Source of the DNA: Neolewinella xylanilytica
Lineage (GTDB): Bacteria; Bacteroidota; Bacteroidia; Chitinophagales; Saprospiraceae
NCBI RefSeq assembly: GCF_002934605.1
Contig: NZ_PTJC01000006.1
Coordinates: forward strand, 434,001 to 498,000
DNA length: 64,000 bases
Direction: 5' to 3'
Shown here: positions 17,559-28,846 of the stretch, piece after piece
Numbering within the stretch: the stretch's first letter is position 1
Layout of the letters: the number at the start of each line of letters is the position of its first letter
Notes under the pieces: generated by a model
Told to the model about the DNA's origin: nothing
Seen by the model: only the letters and a program-made list of their open reading frames with translations
Databases searched by the model: none
Position numbers and translations under genes: made by a program

Positions 17559-18715
17559 CTAAAACACCCTCTCCACCCAGCCCATGTCGGGCATCTCGCG
17601 CAGGTCCGCAAGGCACTTATCGTGAATCTTGCGGTTGCTCAGCCAGGCCAATACCCCCGAACCTAGGAGAATGATCGGGTTAAGCCAGAAGGAATAGTCA
17701 ATTGTAAAGAATTATTGGTCGGTGATGCCGATGGCCTCACCGGCTCCCTCCGGTAGGATGCCTGCCAGCGAGGACCCGTAGTACAGCGCCCCGGTAGCGT
17801 CCACGACGGAAACGAAGAGGGTGAGGAGCGTGTAAAGCGACATCTTCCAGCCGTTGTGCTTCGCATGGATGCGCGGTACCGGGAAAACCACCAGGTCGCT
17901 GAAGGTGAAGGCCTTCACGCCGGCGAAGCTGACGCCGTTGTGAACGGTACGGCCGCCAGGGAGTTGCTGCCGATGAAGGTGATACAGGCCATCACGGGCC
18001 CGATCACCGTGGGCTCCAGGATTTGGAGCAAGGAGTAGCCACCGTCGCCGGCAACGCCCTGCCGATAAACGGGGTTTCGTAGAAGCTAGTAGGAATAGAG
18101 ACCGCCACGATGCCCGCGATGGAGAAACCCACGGTGACCTCCTTCCACACCATGCCCTATTCCATCCGGTACCGCATACCGGTCTTTTTCCAGGCGTCGA
18201 ATGCCTGGATGCGCTCCTTCCAGTCGGGCAGGTCTTTGTCGTGATCGTCCTCGTCGGTATCGCCCAGCTGTTCGCGGGCGTTTTCGATCATATTCTTGGG
18301 CCGGAGATGCTGAATAAACAGCCAGGCCGACGCGATCAGTAGCAGCCCACCCACGTACTCGCCGAATACGAATGGCCCGGTTAGGAATACCGCAATCACC
18401 AGCTTCAACCCGATCACCACCTTGGTGCCCGCCAACAGGAAGGCGAAGGAGGGGACGAAGCCGTCCCCCTCTTTGACCATCGATTTGGTAGTGTCCAGTG
18501 CCGCGAAATGCAGGACGAACTGATGAAGCTAAAGCCCGCGGCCGGTCCGACCTGTTTGCCCCCCCGCCGCCGCCCATGGCTCGTTTCGTGCGCTCCTGCG
18601 TCGCAAGCACCTGGACCAGGCTACTCACCAGCTATCGACGGCAATAGCCAGCGTGCCATTCGGAAAAAACTGACGGTGGAACGGGCCGCCTCGCCCCAGG
18701 GCGTCAGAAAATCTC
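17559..18715 (-). pseudogene. Decayed permease (UPF0718/DUF318-like) with several frameshifts and stops
   Basis: Reading the minus strand in shifting frames rebuilds one membrane protein: RAMGGGG and GFSFISSSCI (near 18540-18590), then FAALDTTKSMVKEGDGF, FAFLLAGTKVVIGLKLVIA, a loop ending in MRYRME, an in-frame TAG at about 18159, VWKEVTVGFSIAGIVAVSIP, a frameshift near 18055, GDGGYSLLQILEPTVIGPVM, a frameshift near 17945, GVSFAGVKAFTFSDLVVFPVPRI, an in-frame TAA near 17712, and DYSFWLNPIILLGSG to a TAG at 17559-17561. The order and motifs match predicted permeases (SSSC near helix 2, FSDLVVFP). At least three frameshifts and two stops make a functional product very unlikely. It lies immediately after the HMA chaperone gene, a common pairing for such permeases. 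Confidence 0.85.
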
Positions 18716-18937
18716 TCAGACGTCACGTACCGGTTTAGCTACGAATCCCGCATCGGCCACGGCGGCGGCCACTTCGGCTTCGGTCAGGACATCGTCTGCG
18801 TCTACGGTTAGTATCCGGTCGTCGCTTTCCAGGTCCACCTGCCACCGGTGAATGCCGCGGTGCTCGTCCAGGGAGGGCGTCACGCCGCGCACGCAGCTGC
18901 CACACTGAAGGTTGGTGCTGAATTTCATCGTTTTCAT
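18716..18937 (-). CDS. HMA-domain metallochaperone-like protein
   Basis: 73 residues, a single ferredoxin-like HMA fold: beta strand MKFSTNLQCGSCVRGV with metal motif CGSC (CxxC), then SLDEH, WQVDLES, LTVDADD and AEVAAAVADAGF. It probably binds Cu(I) or a similar thiophilic ion in the cytoplasm and hands it to a partner. Its natural partner may have been the permease directly downstream, which is now a pseudogene. Fewer than 20 bp separate it from the preceding 42-codon gene. Confidence 0.85.
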   Translation of the reverse strand: MKTMKFSTNLQCGSCVRGVTPSLDEHRGIHRWQVDLESDDRILTVDADDVLTEAEVAAAVADAGFVAKPVRDV

Positions 18938-18956
18938 AGGTCATCATTTTGGCTGC

Positions 18957-19085
18957 TCAAAACATACGGATCAGTACGGACACCAGGGCGGCGAGCGCCA
19001 ACAGCGTCAGTACGATAATGGTCAGCGAGCGGGTCACTCGCTTGATCGGTCCGGGTTTTTCGTCAGGTTGGCAGCAGTCTTTCAT
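18957..19085 (-). CDS. 42-residue single-pass membrane peptide with N-terminal CC
   Basis: The ATG at 19085 (minus) opens a 42-codon frame ending at TGA 18957-18959. It begins MKDCCQPDEKPGPIKRVTRS, followed by one hydrophobic helix (LTIIVLTLLALAALVSVLI). The vicinal cysteines lie on the N-terminal, probably cytoplasmic, side next to a basic anchor. Its place 19 bp before the HMA gene and its clean lipid-spanning helix argue it is real. Short MKDCC proteins next to HMA/permease genes are something I recall from other Bacteroidota, but I could not check this. Confidence 0.65.
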   Translation of the reverse strand: MKDCCQPDEKPGPIKRVTRSLTIIVLTLLALAALVSVLIRMF

Positions 19086-19119
19086 TCTTATAATCATTTG
19101 CGCCGTCCGGCGGCCAGCG

Positions 19120-19142
19120 TGTCAGACATCCGGTGTCTGTCA
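19120..19142. repeat. Imperfect TGTCAGACATC-type palindrome
   Basis: TGTCAGACATCCGGTGTC with TGTCA after it forms near-symmetric arms, a relative of the palindromes at 8023 and 14131. It lies 34 bp upstream (minus strand) of the 42-codon membrane peptide gene. Confidence 0.65.
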
Positions 19143-19275
19143 AAAAGTCAAGTACCGCCCGGGTAAGCCGTTATCACCAGGGGTAGCCACCTCCTAAGCT
19201 ACAAGCAGGAAGGGAAAGACAGGGGCCATCCCGGAAGGACGCGTAGAATCAAGCGGTACATACTTGTTTTATTTA

Positions 19276-19308
19276 GTCCGCCGGAAGCCTTTGGGGCTTC
19301 CGGCGGAC
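19276..19308 (-). terminator. Strong hairpin after the copper-binding protein gene
   Basis: 14-bp perfect stem, GTCCGCCGGAAGCC (19276-19289) with its complement at 19295-19308, and a 5-nt loop, starting 7 nt after the stop at 19315. On the minus strand it is followed by an AT-rich tail (TAAATAAAAC) but no T-run, so termination would be partial. It could also be a processing or stabilising hairpin. Confidence 0.5.
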
Positions 19309-19314
19309 GGCGAA

Positions 19315-19644
19315 TCAGGCGGCCATCTTCCGGCACGCTTCGGCGCACTCGCGGCAGCTTTCGGCACAGCGCTGGCAGTGGTCGTGGTCGTGGGCTTCGC
19401 ACTGCTCGGCGCAGTATTCGCATACTTTCGCGCAAAGCTGGCAATGCTCGGCGGCGAATTTGCTGTCGGCGGCCATCAGGCCGATGCTGGCTTCCAGGAC
19501 TTCGATACACTGGATACAGCACCAGGGGCAGTCGTTCATGGACTCCATGCCGGCCATCTTGGCCAGAAAGACCTTACAGTCGATCAGGCAGCGCTGGCAG
19601 GCTTCCAGGCAGTCGAGGTACTTCACGTTTAGGGGGGCACTCAT
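19315..19644 (-). CDS. Cytosolic four-helix-bundle copper-binding protein (Csp-like)
   Basis: 109 residues with 18 cysteines in CxxC/CxxxC spacing along four amphipathic helices: CLEACQRCLIDC, CPWCCIQC, CQLCAKVCEYCAEQC and CQRCAESCRECAEAC. This matches the copper storage protein family, in which Cys pairs line the core of the bundle and hold many Cu(I) ions. No signal peptide or Tat motif is present, so it resembles the cytosolic (Csp3-type) branch. A His-rich HDHDH segment precedes the last helix. It sits in the middle of the copper locus, consistent with buffering cytosolic copper. Confidence 0.92.
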   Translation of the reverse strand: MSAPLNVKYLDCLEACQRCLIDCKVFLAKMAGMESMNDCPWCCIQCIEVLEASIGLMAADSKFAAEHCQLCAKVCEYCAEQCEAHDHDHCQRCAESCRECAEACRKMAA

Positions 19645-19734
19645 TGTACGGGTGGTTTTGATTTTTCTTTGTTAGGGTTGCGGGTGGGAGCAGAGAATAC
19701 GGCTATTACTTACTTACCTGCTATAATCCATCAA

Positions 19735-20202
19735 CTACTTACTCTCCAACCGGTAAAGGATCTTGCGCATCTCGGCAATCTCCCGCTCCTGGGCTTCGAT
19801 GATCTCTTCGGCCAGCTTGATGGCTTCCGGGTCGCTGAGGTGGGCTTTCTGGCTGACCATGATGGCGGAAGAGTGGTGCGGGATCATCGCCTTCATCCAC
19901 TGCTCGTCCTCAATGAATACCTGCTGGCGCAGGCCGACGTAACAGAGCACGAAGACCACCACCGCCGTAGCCATGATGACGTAGTTCCAGACCTTCATTT
20001 TGTACATGCCCCACATGAATCCCATCATGATGAGCACCATCGGGGCGATCATCAGCACGGTCATGTAGGTCCGCGTCGGACTGAGCATGATGTGGTCGAA
20101 GACGTCCACGTTCAGGAACATCACGATGTACATCACCACGAAGGAGGTGGCCATCATGATGGCGAATTTGAGGTACTGCTGTTTGTGATCGCTGTGCTGC
20201 AT
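19735..20202 (-). CDS. DUF305 membrane protein
   Basis: 155 residues. Three hydrophobic helices (about 12-30, 44-64, 72-90) rich in Met (MVLIMMGFMWGMYKM) lead into a C-terminal DUF305 helix pair: WMKAMIPHHSSAIMVS with the conserved HH, then AEEIIEAQEREIAEM. DUF305 proteins (CopM-like) bind copper and other metals through the His/Met residues. The domain probably faces the periplasm. It lies 60 bp after the DUF3347-like lipoprotein gene in the same operon. Confidence 0.88.
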   Translation of the reverse strand: MQHSDHKQQYLKFAIMMATSFVVMYIVMFLNVDVFDHIMLSPTRTYMTVLMIAPMVLIMMGFMWGMYKMKVWNYVIMATAVVVFVLCYVGLRQQVFIEDEQWMKAMIPHHSSAIMVSQKAHLSDPEAIKLAEEIIEAQEREIAEMRKILYRLESK

Positions 20203-20219
20203 AGTATTTATTTGGGCGC

Positions 20220-20237
20220 CCCCGATAGCTATCGGGG
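20220..20237. repeat. 18-bp perfect palindrome CCCCGATAGCTATCGGGG (copy 1)
   Basis: Lies in the gap between the DUF305 and DUF3347-like genes. Identical copies occur at 22247-22264 and 28509-28526, the last two inside coding sequence. Confidence 0.95.
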
Positions 20238-20261
20238 CAAGGAGAAAAAAGGACTACCGGA

Positions 20262-20822
20262 TCAACCGCCGGTGATTTCCTCCTCAACCCGTCCGCAGGT
20301 CAGCATCGCGTCGCCGAAGTAGGGATTGCGGATCTCACTCACCTCCGAATACCAGTCGGCTCCCTTGCCGTCGAAGGCCATCGGGCAGTGCAGTTTGTAG
20401 ATCCTACCGCCGGCCAGCGCGTCTTCGAAGAGGCTTTCGATTTCTACGGTCAGCGCCGAAAAGTAGGTCCGCTGAATGTCCAGGGCATCCGCGTCGGCGA
20501 TCTGTTGGGCCAGCATGCGGAGTTCCTCGCGTTCGTCGTCGAAGGTGTCCGCCATATTTCCGGCGGCGGTCGCTGCCGTGGCGGCGTCGTCGTTGACCAG
20601 GGCGGTGCGCAGCTGCAGGTAATTCTGGAAGACCTTGTCGATCATGGCATCCGAGAATTCGGCGTCCGCCAGGTCGATGGGCTCGTCCGCCGCGGCTTCC
20701 GCGGGGGTCGTATTCTCGATACCTACTTCCGTGGCATTGTCGGTAGGCGTGCTCGCGCCGCTGTCGCAGGCGGTAACGAGCAGAATAAGGAAAGCGGTGA
20801 GGAGAGAAAGGGGAGTTTTCAT
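20262..20822 (-). CDS. DUF3347-like lipoprotein sharing the C-terminal domain of CusB
   Basis: 186 residues from the ATG at 20822; the frame runs 16 codons further, but this start gives a lipoprotein signal (LLTAFLILLVTAC). A low-complexity linker precedes helices FSDAMIDKVFQNYLQLRTAL, as in DUF3347. The C-terminal block CPMAFDGKGADW...IRNPYFGDAMLTCG is nearly identical to the end of the neighbouring CusB (CPMAFNNEGANW...IRNPYFGDAMLTCG), so one copy probably arose from the other. The conserved Cys/Met/Asp residues suggest periplasmic copper binding. It follows the AraC regulator gene by 77 bp. Confidence 0.85.
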   Translation of the reverse strand: MKTPLSLLTAFLILLVTACDSGASTPTDNATEVGIENTTPAEAAADEPIDLADAEFSDAMIDKVFQNYLQLRTALVNDDAATAATAAGNMADTFDDEREELRMLAQQIADADALDIQRTYFSALTVEIESLFEDALAGGRIYKLHCPMAFDGKGADWYSEVSEIRNPYFGDAMLTCGRVEEEITGG

Positions 20823-20899
20823 ATAAACCTTTGTTATGGAACAGGCCCGCGGGACCGCATGCTTGTTCATTGTATGTTATTTATAGCCAAAGTTTGCGG

Positions 20900-21469
20900 T
20901 CAAAGTTCATCCAGGGGCCGCGCGACATAGTGTCCCCGCTCGCGGAAAGCGGTAGGGGCCATGCCGGTCTCCCGCCGGAAGGCCGCCGCGAAACGCGCCG
21001 AACTGCCGTAGTTCAGCCGATCGGCGATCCGCGTTACTTGCTCGTCGGTAGTGACCAGCAGGTGTTTGGCGCGCTCCATCCGCTGCAGGCGGTAGAAGTC
21101 ATTGATGGTCCGCCCCTCCTCGCGGGAAAAGAGCCGGCTCAGGTGGGAATAACTCAGGTCGATGTCCCCGGTGATCAGCTCCGCGATGCTCCCACGGTGT
21201 TCGGGGCGGTCGTTGTACACGTAGTCGATGATCAGCCCCTTGATCCGGCTGACCGGCCCCGGCGCCCCATCCCGCAGACGAAAACCCAGATTTTCCAGCT
21301 GGCCCCGCAGCACGGTTTCCCGCGGGTTGCCGTCCGGTGGCAGGGCCGTCACCCGTCCGAGTTCGAGGTGTTCTATCCGCCACCCCAGGTTGTCCAGCAC
21401 CCGGCGCACGGCCATCTTACAGCGGTCGCAGACCATATGATCGATGTAGAGGGTCGTCGGTTGGGGCAT
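20900..21469 (-). CDS. AraC-family regulator with an HMA-like CxxC N-terminal domain
   Basis: 189 residues. Residues 1 to about 75 resemble a shortened HMA fold: strand LYIDHMVCDRC (C14, C17), helix KMAVRRVLDNLGW, and a strand order like CopZ. Residues about 90-185 are two AraC helix-turn-helix motifs (LSYSHLSRLFSREEG, and RIADRLNYGSSARFAAAFRRETG with the F-x-R-x-x-G signature). This suggests a one-component metal sensor in which Cu(I) or another thiophilic ion binds the CxxC. The gene starts 4 bp after the cusB stop, so the regulator is made with the pump it probably controls. Confidence 0.88.
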   Translation of the reverse strand: MPQPTTLYIDHMVCDRCKMAVRRVLDNLGWRIEHLELGRVTALPPDGNPRETVLRGQLENLGFRLRDGAPGPVSRIKGLIIDYVYNDRPEHRGSIAELITGDIDLSYSHLSRLFSREEGRTINDFYRLQRMERAKHLLVTTDEQVTRIADRLNYGSSARFAAAFRRETGMAPTAFRERGHYVARPLDEL

Positions 21470-21473
21470 GGTC

Positions 21474-23300
21474 TTAATTTACGTTGGTTAGCGTGTCGAT
21501 CGTTGAGCCACAGGTGAGCATCGCGTCCCCGAAGTAGGGGTTGCGAATGGCCGACTGCTCGCTGATCCAATTCGCGCCCTCATTATTGAAAGCCATGGGG
21601 CAGCGCTGTACGTAGAGTTCGCCGTTAGTTCCAAAGGCGGTCAGGGTATTGATCAGCGCCTGAGAGAAGAAGCCGAACTGCCGGCGTTGTTCTTCCAGGT
21701 CATCGGTTCCGGCCAGGGCTTCCAGGTGTCCGTTCAGGGCATTCAACTGCTCCATCCAGTACTGGTGGGGCTCGTCTTCCAGCAGCATCATGTCGACGCC
21801 TTCCAGGGCTTTGGCTAGGGGGTCCAGTACGGCCGCGCCGACCGGCTCCGAAGCCACCATGCGGTCCTTCAGCGGTAGGTAGGCCTGCACCAGCGTGGCA
21901 AGCTGATCGCGGAAGGCCGCCGGGGTTTCGTCCCGGTAGTCGGCTACGGGCATGGCGGTCATACCCGCTTCGTCCCGGCCCTGGATCCGGACGTCCCGAT
22001 TCATCATGCTCAATTGGTTGTTCAGCTGAGCGGCCGCGTCGATCTGGAAGGCGCCGTTGGTCACCACGCGTTCGCCGGCCTGCAGGCCGCTGTTGACTAA
22101 GTAGCCGCCGCCCGTCGGGTCACCTAGCTCCACTTCGCGGAACTCGTAGGTCGGTACCTCGGCGTCGGCTATTTCGACGTACACTACCGAGCGTTCTCCG
22201 GTCCAGAGTACCGCCGTCCGGGGCACGAACAAGGGACCGTTCTCCTCCCCGATAGCTATCGGGGCGCCGCCCAAACCTCCCGTCTCCAACCGCCCGGTGA
22301 TGAACATCTGGGGCTTGAGCCTACTCCGCGCGTTGTTCACCTCCGCCCGTACGGAGGCGGTGCGCGTAGCCGGGTCCAGGAGCGGATCGATGAAGCTCAC
22401 CCGGGCCCGGAAGGTCTCCCCGGGCAAACTGGCTACCGTGAAGGTGACGGGATCCCCCACGTCGATCCTGGAAAGGTCGCCTTCGTAAGCATCGAAGAGC
22501 GCCCAGAGCCGGTCGAGATTCGTCAGGGTATACAGTGGTGCCCCGGCGGAGACGTAATCGCCTACCCGCGCGCGGATCTCGAGCACGGTGCCCGCCCGGT
22601 CGGCGTAGACCGGAAATTCGGTCATCACTTCCCCGGAGGATTCGATCTCGGCGATCTGCTCGTCGGTGATCTCCAGGTTACGGAGCTTGTTCCGCGCCGC
22701 CGTCAGCAGCTCGGGGGAGAGGGTCTGCAGCCGCAGGGCCTCCAGCAGTTCTTCCTGGGCCACGACGAGCTCGGGGGAATAGATGGTGGCGATGCGCTGC
22801 CCAGCCCGGACCTGCTCGCCGGCGAAGGTGACGAAGAGGCGCTCCAGCCGGCCCCCGAAATCCACGGATTCCACGGCCGCCGTGCGCTCGTCGGCCGCCA
22901 AGCGACCGGTCAGCGTGAGGGTCCGTTCGCTGTCTGCTTCGGACGGCTGCTCGGTTTCGCCCGCGTCGCCCGCCAGGCCCACCGCCGTCGTCCGCACGCG
23001 GGCCAGGGCAACGGCCGCTTCCGACATGGTCAGCACCGCGGGGTCGGAGCCCGCCGTTTCGGCCAGGGGAATGAGGTCCATGCCGCAGATCGGGCAGTCG
23101 CCGGGCTCCTCCCGCTGAATTTGGGGGTGCATGGAGCAGGTCCACGTCTGCGAGTCGCTCGTCTGCCCAGCGTGCTGGTCCGCCGAGTGACTCGCATGGT
23201 CAGGATCATCGTTTGCCGTTGAAGTACCGAACAGCAGGTAACCCCCCAGCAACCCCAGCAACAGGGCGAACAGGACGTACAGAATAGTTTGCGTCTTCAT
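21474..23300 (-). CDS. cusB: Copper/silver RND efflux adaptor (CusB type) with HMBD and DUF3347 domains
   Basis: 608 residues. An N-terminal membrane anchor or signal (VLFALLLGLLGGYLLFG) is followed by a His-rich linker and a heavy-metal-binding domain (WTCSMHPQIQ...GDCPICGMDLIP, about residues 52-82). The adaptor core follows: lipoyl halves, alpha-hairpin, beta barrel (about 125-440). The last 160 residues are DUF3347, ending CPMAFNNEGANW...IRNPYFGDAMLTCG. The Met/Cys/His content fits Cu(I)/Ag(I) delivery to CusA. It lies 10 bp after the tolC gene. The 18-bp palindrome at 22247-22264 is inside it and encodes part of GAPIAIGEENG, apparently a tolerated insertion. Confidence 0.94.
   Translation of the reverse strand: MKTQTILYVLFALLLGLLGGYLLFGTSTANDDPDHASHSADQHAGQTSDSQTWTCSMHPQIQREEPGDCPICGMDLIPLAETAGSDPAVLTMSEAAVALARVRTTAVGLAGDAGETEQPSEADSERTLTLTGRLAADERTAAVESVDFGGRLERLFVTFAGEQVRAGQRIATIYSPELVVAQEELLEALRLQTLSPELLTAARNKLRNLEITDEQIAEIESSGEVMTEFPVYADRAGTVLEIRARVGDYVSAGAPLYTLTNLDRLWALFDAYEGDLSRIDVGDPVTFTVASLPGETFRARVSFIDPLLDPATRTASVRAEVNNARSRLKPQMFITGRLETGGLGGAPIAIGEENGPLFVPRTAVLWTGERSVVYVEIADAEVPTYEFREVELGDPTGGGYLVNSGLQAGERVVTNGAFQIDAAAQLNNQLSMMNRDVRIQGRDEAGMTAMPVADYRDETPAAFRDQLATLVQAYLPLKDRMVASEPVGAAVLDPLAKALEGVDMMLLEDEPHQYWMEQLNALNGHLEALAGTDDLEEQRRQFGFFSQALINTLTAFGTNGELYVQRCPMAFNNEGANWISEQSAIRNPYFGDAMLTCGSTIDTLTNVN
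22247..22264. repeat. 18-bp palindrome CCCCGATAGCTATCGGGG (copy 2, inside cusB)
   Basis: Identical to the copies at 20220 and 28509. It preserves the cusB frame and encodes Pro-Ile-Ala-Ile-Gly in a loop between adaptor strands. Confidence 0.95.
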
Positions 23301-23310
23301 AGTTTCTAAA

Positions 23311-24525
23311 TTAGCGCCGGGGCAGGTAGCGATCCGCCGTGGCGATCTGGTTGAAGAGGGTGGTTCGGGTGGCTACGGCCTGGAGTTGGTAGTCGACCAG
23401 GTCGTTCTGCAGCCGCAGCAGCTCGTCGAAGGGACGGCGGGAGTTAGCGTATTCCGTGCGGGCGATGGACAGGGCCGCCTCGGTCAGCTCGATCTGTTCC
23501 TCGAGGAAGGCCAGGCGGTCGGCCGCGTCGGCGGCGGCGATGCGGGCGGCCTCGAGGGCGGAGCGCAGTTCGTTTACGACGACCGTGCGCTGCGCCCCGA
23601 TCACCCGCACGCGGAGTTCTTCCTCTTCGCGCTTTGCGGTGTACTTGCCCTTGCTGATCGGAAAGCGCACCATCACGTTCGGCATGATCATGTCCTGCCC
23701 GTTGCCCTCCGGGTCGGCGTCGGTGCGCTTCCCCATGACGGCGTACTCCAGGCCGACGCCGAAGTCCGGACGGGCGTCCAGGTCGTTGACCGCCAGCGCG
23801 CGGCGGGAGATCGCTTCCTGCAGGGCGTAGATGCGGACCAGCGGGTGGTTATCGTATAGGTCAGTACCGGAGAGGGTGGGGAAGGGGCGCGGCTCCGGTA
23901 CGACCAGCACCCGGGGCAGTTCCTGGTTCACGAGTTCCTCGATGCGCGTCCAGGCCAGGGCCTCCTCGAATTCCAGCGCGCGAATCTCGCGGCGGGCGGC
24001 ATTGGTTTCCATTTCACTGCGGTAGACGTCCACGCTGCTCCCCCGCGAGTTTTCCACCCGACTGAGGGCGATCTCCCGCAGACTGGCAAACAGCGTCAGG
24101 CTGGTCTGCAGGGTGGCGATGCGGGCTTCCGCTTCCACGATCCGGTAGTAGGCTACTTCCAATTCGTAGATAAGGTCTAGCTGCCGCGCGGCGGCTTCTT
24201 CCAGCAGGGGTTGGGCGCGGGCGTCGGCCAGGTCTGACATCGCCGCCAGGGTGCCGGGCCAGGGAAGCATCTGCGTCACCCCGATGCGGGCGATCTGGGG
24301 CCCGAGGCGGGTTTCCACCGGCATGGGCGAAATCCCGCCGCCTACCTCCAGGTCCATCAGCTGTGACTCCTGGCGGCCGATGGTGCTGGCCGCGCGGTAT
24401 TCGTAGTTGAGGGCCTGTAGCTGGGGGTTGTTTTCGCGGAGTAGGTGGCGTAGGGAGTCTAGGGATTGGGAGTTTAGGGGTAGGGATAGGAATAGTAGGA
24501 CAGCAATGTGGCACAGGTTCACCAC
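23311..24525 (-). CDS. TolC-family outer-membrane channel of the copper efflux system (CusC-like)
   Basis: 404 residues if read from the GTG at 24525, which gives a normal Sec signal (CHIAVLLFLSLPLNSQ). The frame stays open to an ATG at 24744, but those 73 codons overlap the end of cusA and read through a palindromic element (24523-24696), producing protein without family character. The mature part is an outer-membrane efflux protein: SLRHLLRENNPQLQALN, then two repeats of long helical hairpins and a final ALSIARTEYANSRRPFDELLRLQNDLVDYQ. It pairs with CusA and CusB on either side. How translation now starts is uncertain. Confidence 0.85.
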   Translation of the reverse strand: MVNLCHIAVLLFLSLPLNSQSLDSLRHLLRENNPQLQALNYEYRAASTIGRQESQLMDLEVGGGISPMPVETRLGPQIARIGVTQMLPWPGTLAAMSDLADARAQPLLEEAAARQLDLIYELEVAYYRIVEAEARIATLQTSLTLFASLREIALSRVENSRGSSVDVYRSEMETNAARREIRALEFEEALAWTRIEELVNQELPRVLVVPEPRPFPTLSGTDLYDNHPLVRIYALQEAISRRALAVNDLDARPDFGVGLEYAVMGKRTDADPEGNGQDMIMPNVMVRFPISKGKYTAKREEEELRVRVIGAQRTVVVNELRSALEAARIAAADAADRLAFLEEQIELTEAALSIARTEYANSRRPFDELLRLQNDLVDYQLQAVATRTTLFNQIATADRYLPRR

Positions 24526-24696
24526 AGAGGTGCCACGGAGGGTTTCACAGAGGTGCCACAGAGGCCGTCGGTTCGTTTGCGCAGCCGGAGGCTGCTTTGT
24601 GCTGGCGCGGTCGGAGACCGCATCGTACTGGGGCGGTCGGAGACCGCTTCCTACTCTCCGTGGCACCTCTGTGCTTACCTCCGTGGCACCTCTGTG
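24523..24696. repeat. Composite palindromic element between cusA and the tolC gene
   Basis: The left side carries CACAGAGGTGCCACGGAG (24523-24540) and a variant (24546-24563). The right side carries two inverted copies, CTCCGTGGCACCTCTGTG (24656-24673 and 24679-24696). Inside are two tandem GCGGTCGGAGACCGC hairpins (24607-24621, 24633-24647) and a GCAGCCGGAGGCTGC hairpin. The whole 174-bp block is non-coding in character and supplies the first possible GTG start of the tolC gene. Confidence 0.85.
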
Positions 24697-24709
24697 TTTA
24701 AAATTTAGC

Positions 24710-28351
<3,642 letters not shown>

Positions 28352-28423
28352 AATTAGGCCTTAGCACAACGAGAGAAGCCCATCACGCGAGCGGTGAGGG
28401 GCGAAGCGGAGCTAAAACCGGGG

Positions 28424-28846
28424 CTACAAACGGAAGACCTGCCAGGCGCGCGGCACGTCAATGACGAGCGGGGGCGGTCGGTAATGTTGGAACGGACGCA
28501 GGGCGGCGCCCCGATAGCTATCGGGGAGGTGAAGGGCCCACGGTGGAACAATAGGGGCGGGTGAGGCGATCCAGGCCGTCGGGGGCAGGGGGACTGCCTC
28601 GCTGAGTTGGCGGTCGTCGTCCCAGCTGACGAACTCGTGCTCGTCGTCGCAGCAGCCCTTTTTGGCGGACTTGGCGTGCATGGGGCAGGCCGGTTGGCTG
28701 ACCACCGCGTCCATTTCGCAGGCTTCGGCCTCGCCGTAGAGTGTGAGCGACTTCAACTCTCCCATGCAGAAATGGCGGCTCACCGTCACGCCGACGGAGC
28801 CGACGAGCATGGTAAGGGCCAGGAAGAGGGGAAGGATGCGGATCAC
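28424..28846 (-). CDS. HYC_CC_PP-like small exported protein at the head of the copper locus
   Basis: 140 residues with a signal-like N-terminus (MIRILPLFLALTMLVGSVGV) followed by SRHFCMGELKSL, ACPMHAKSAKKGCCDDEHEF and RPPPLVIDVP. The HFC, GCC and PPP landmarks fit a Bacteroidota family called HYC_CC_PP from memory. Cys/His/Met clusters suggest periplasmic copper binding. An 18-bp palindrome (28509-28526) is inserted in frame near the C-terminus (LPDSYRG). A minus-strand sequence TAGCTTCG at 28851-28858, one mismatch from TAnnTTTG, could be the promoter of the whole copper operon, though it leaves a very short leader. Confidence 0.75.
   Translation of the reverse strand: MIRILPLFLALTMLVGSVGVTVSRHFCMGELKSLTLYGEAEACEMDAVVSQPACPMHAKSAKKGCCDDEHEFVSWDDDRQLSEAVPLPPTAWIASPAPIVPPWALHLPDSYRGAALRPFQHYRPPPLVIDVPRAWQVFRL
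28509..28526. repeat. 18-bp palindrome CCCCGATAGCTATCGGGG (copy 3, inside the HYC_CC_PP-like gene)
   Basis: Identical to copies 1 and 2. It encodes Asp-Ser-Tyr-Arg-Gly in a region just before the conserved RPPP segment. Confidence 0.95.
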
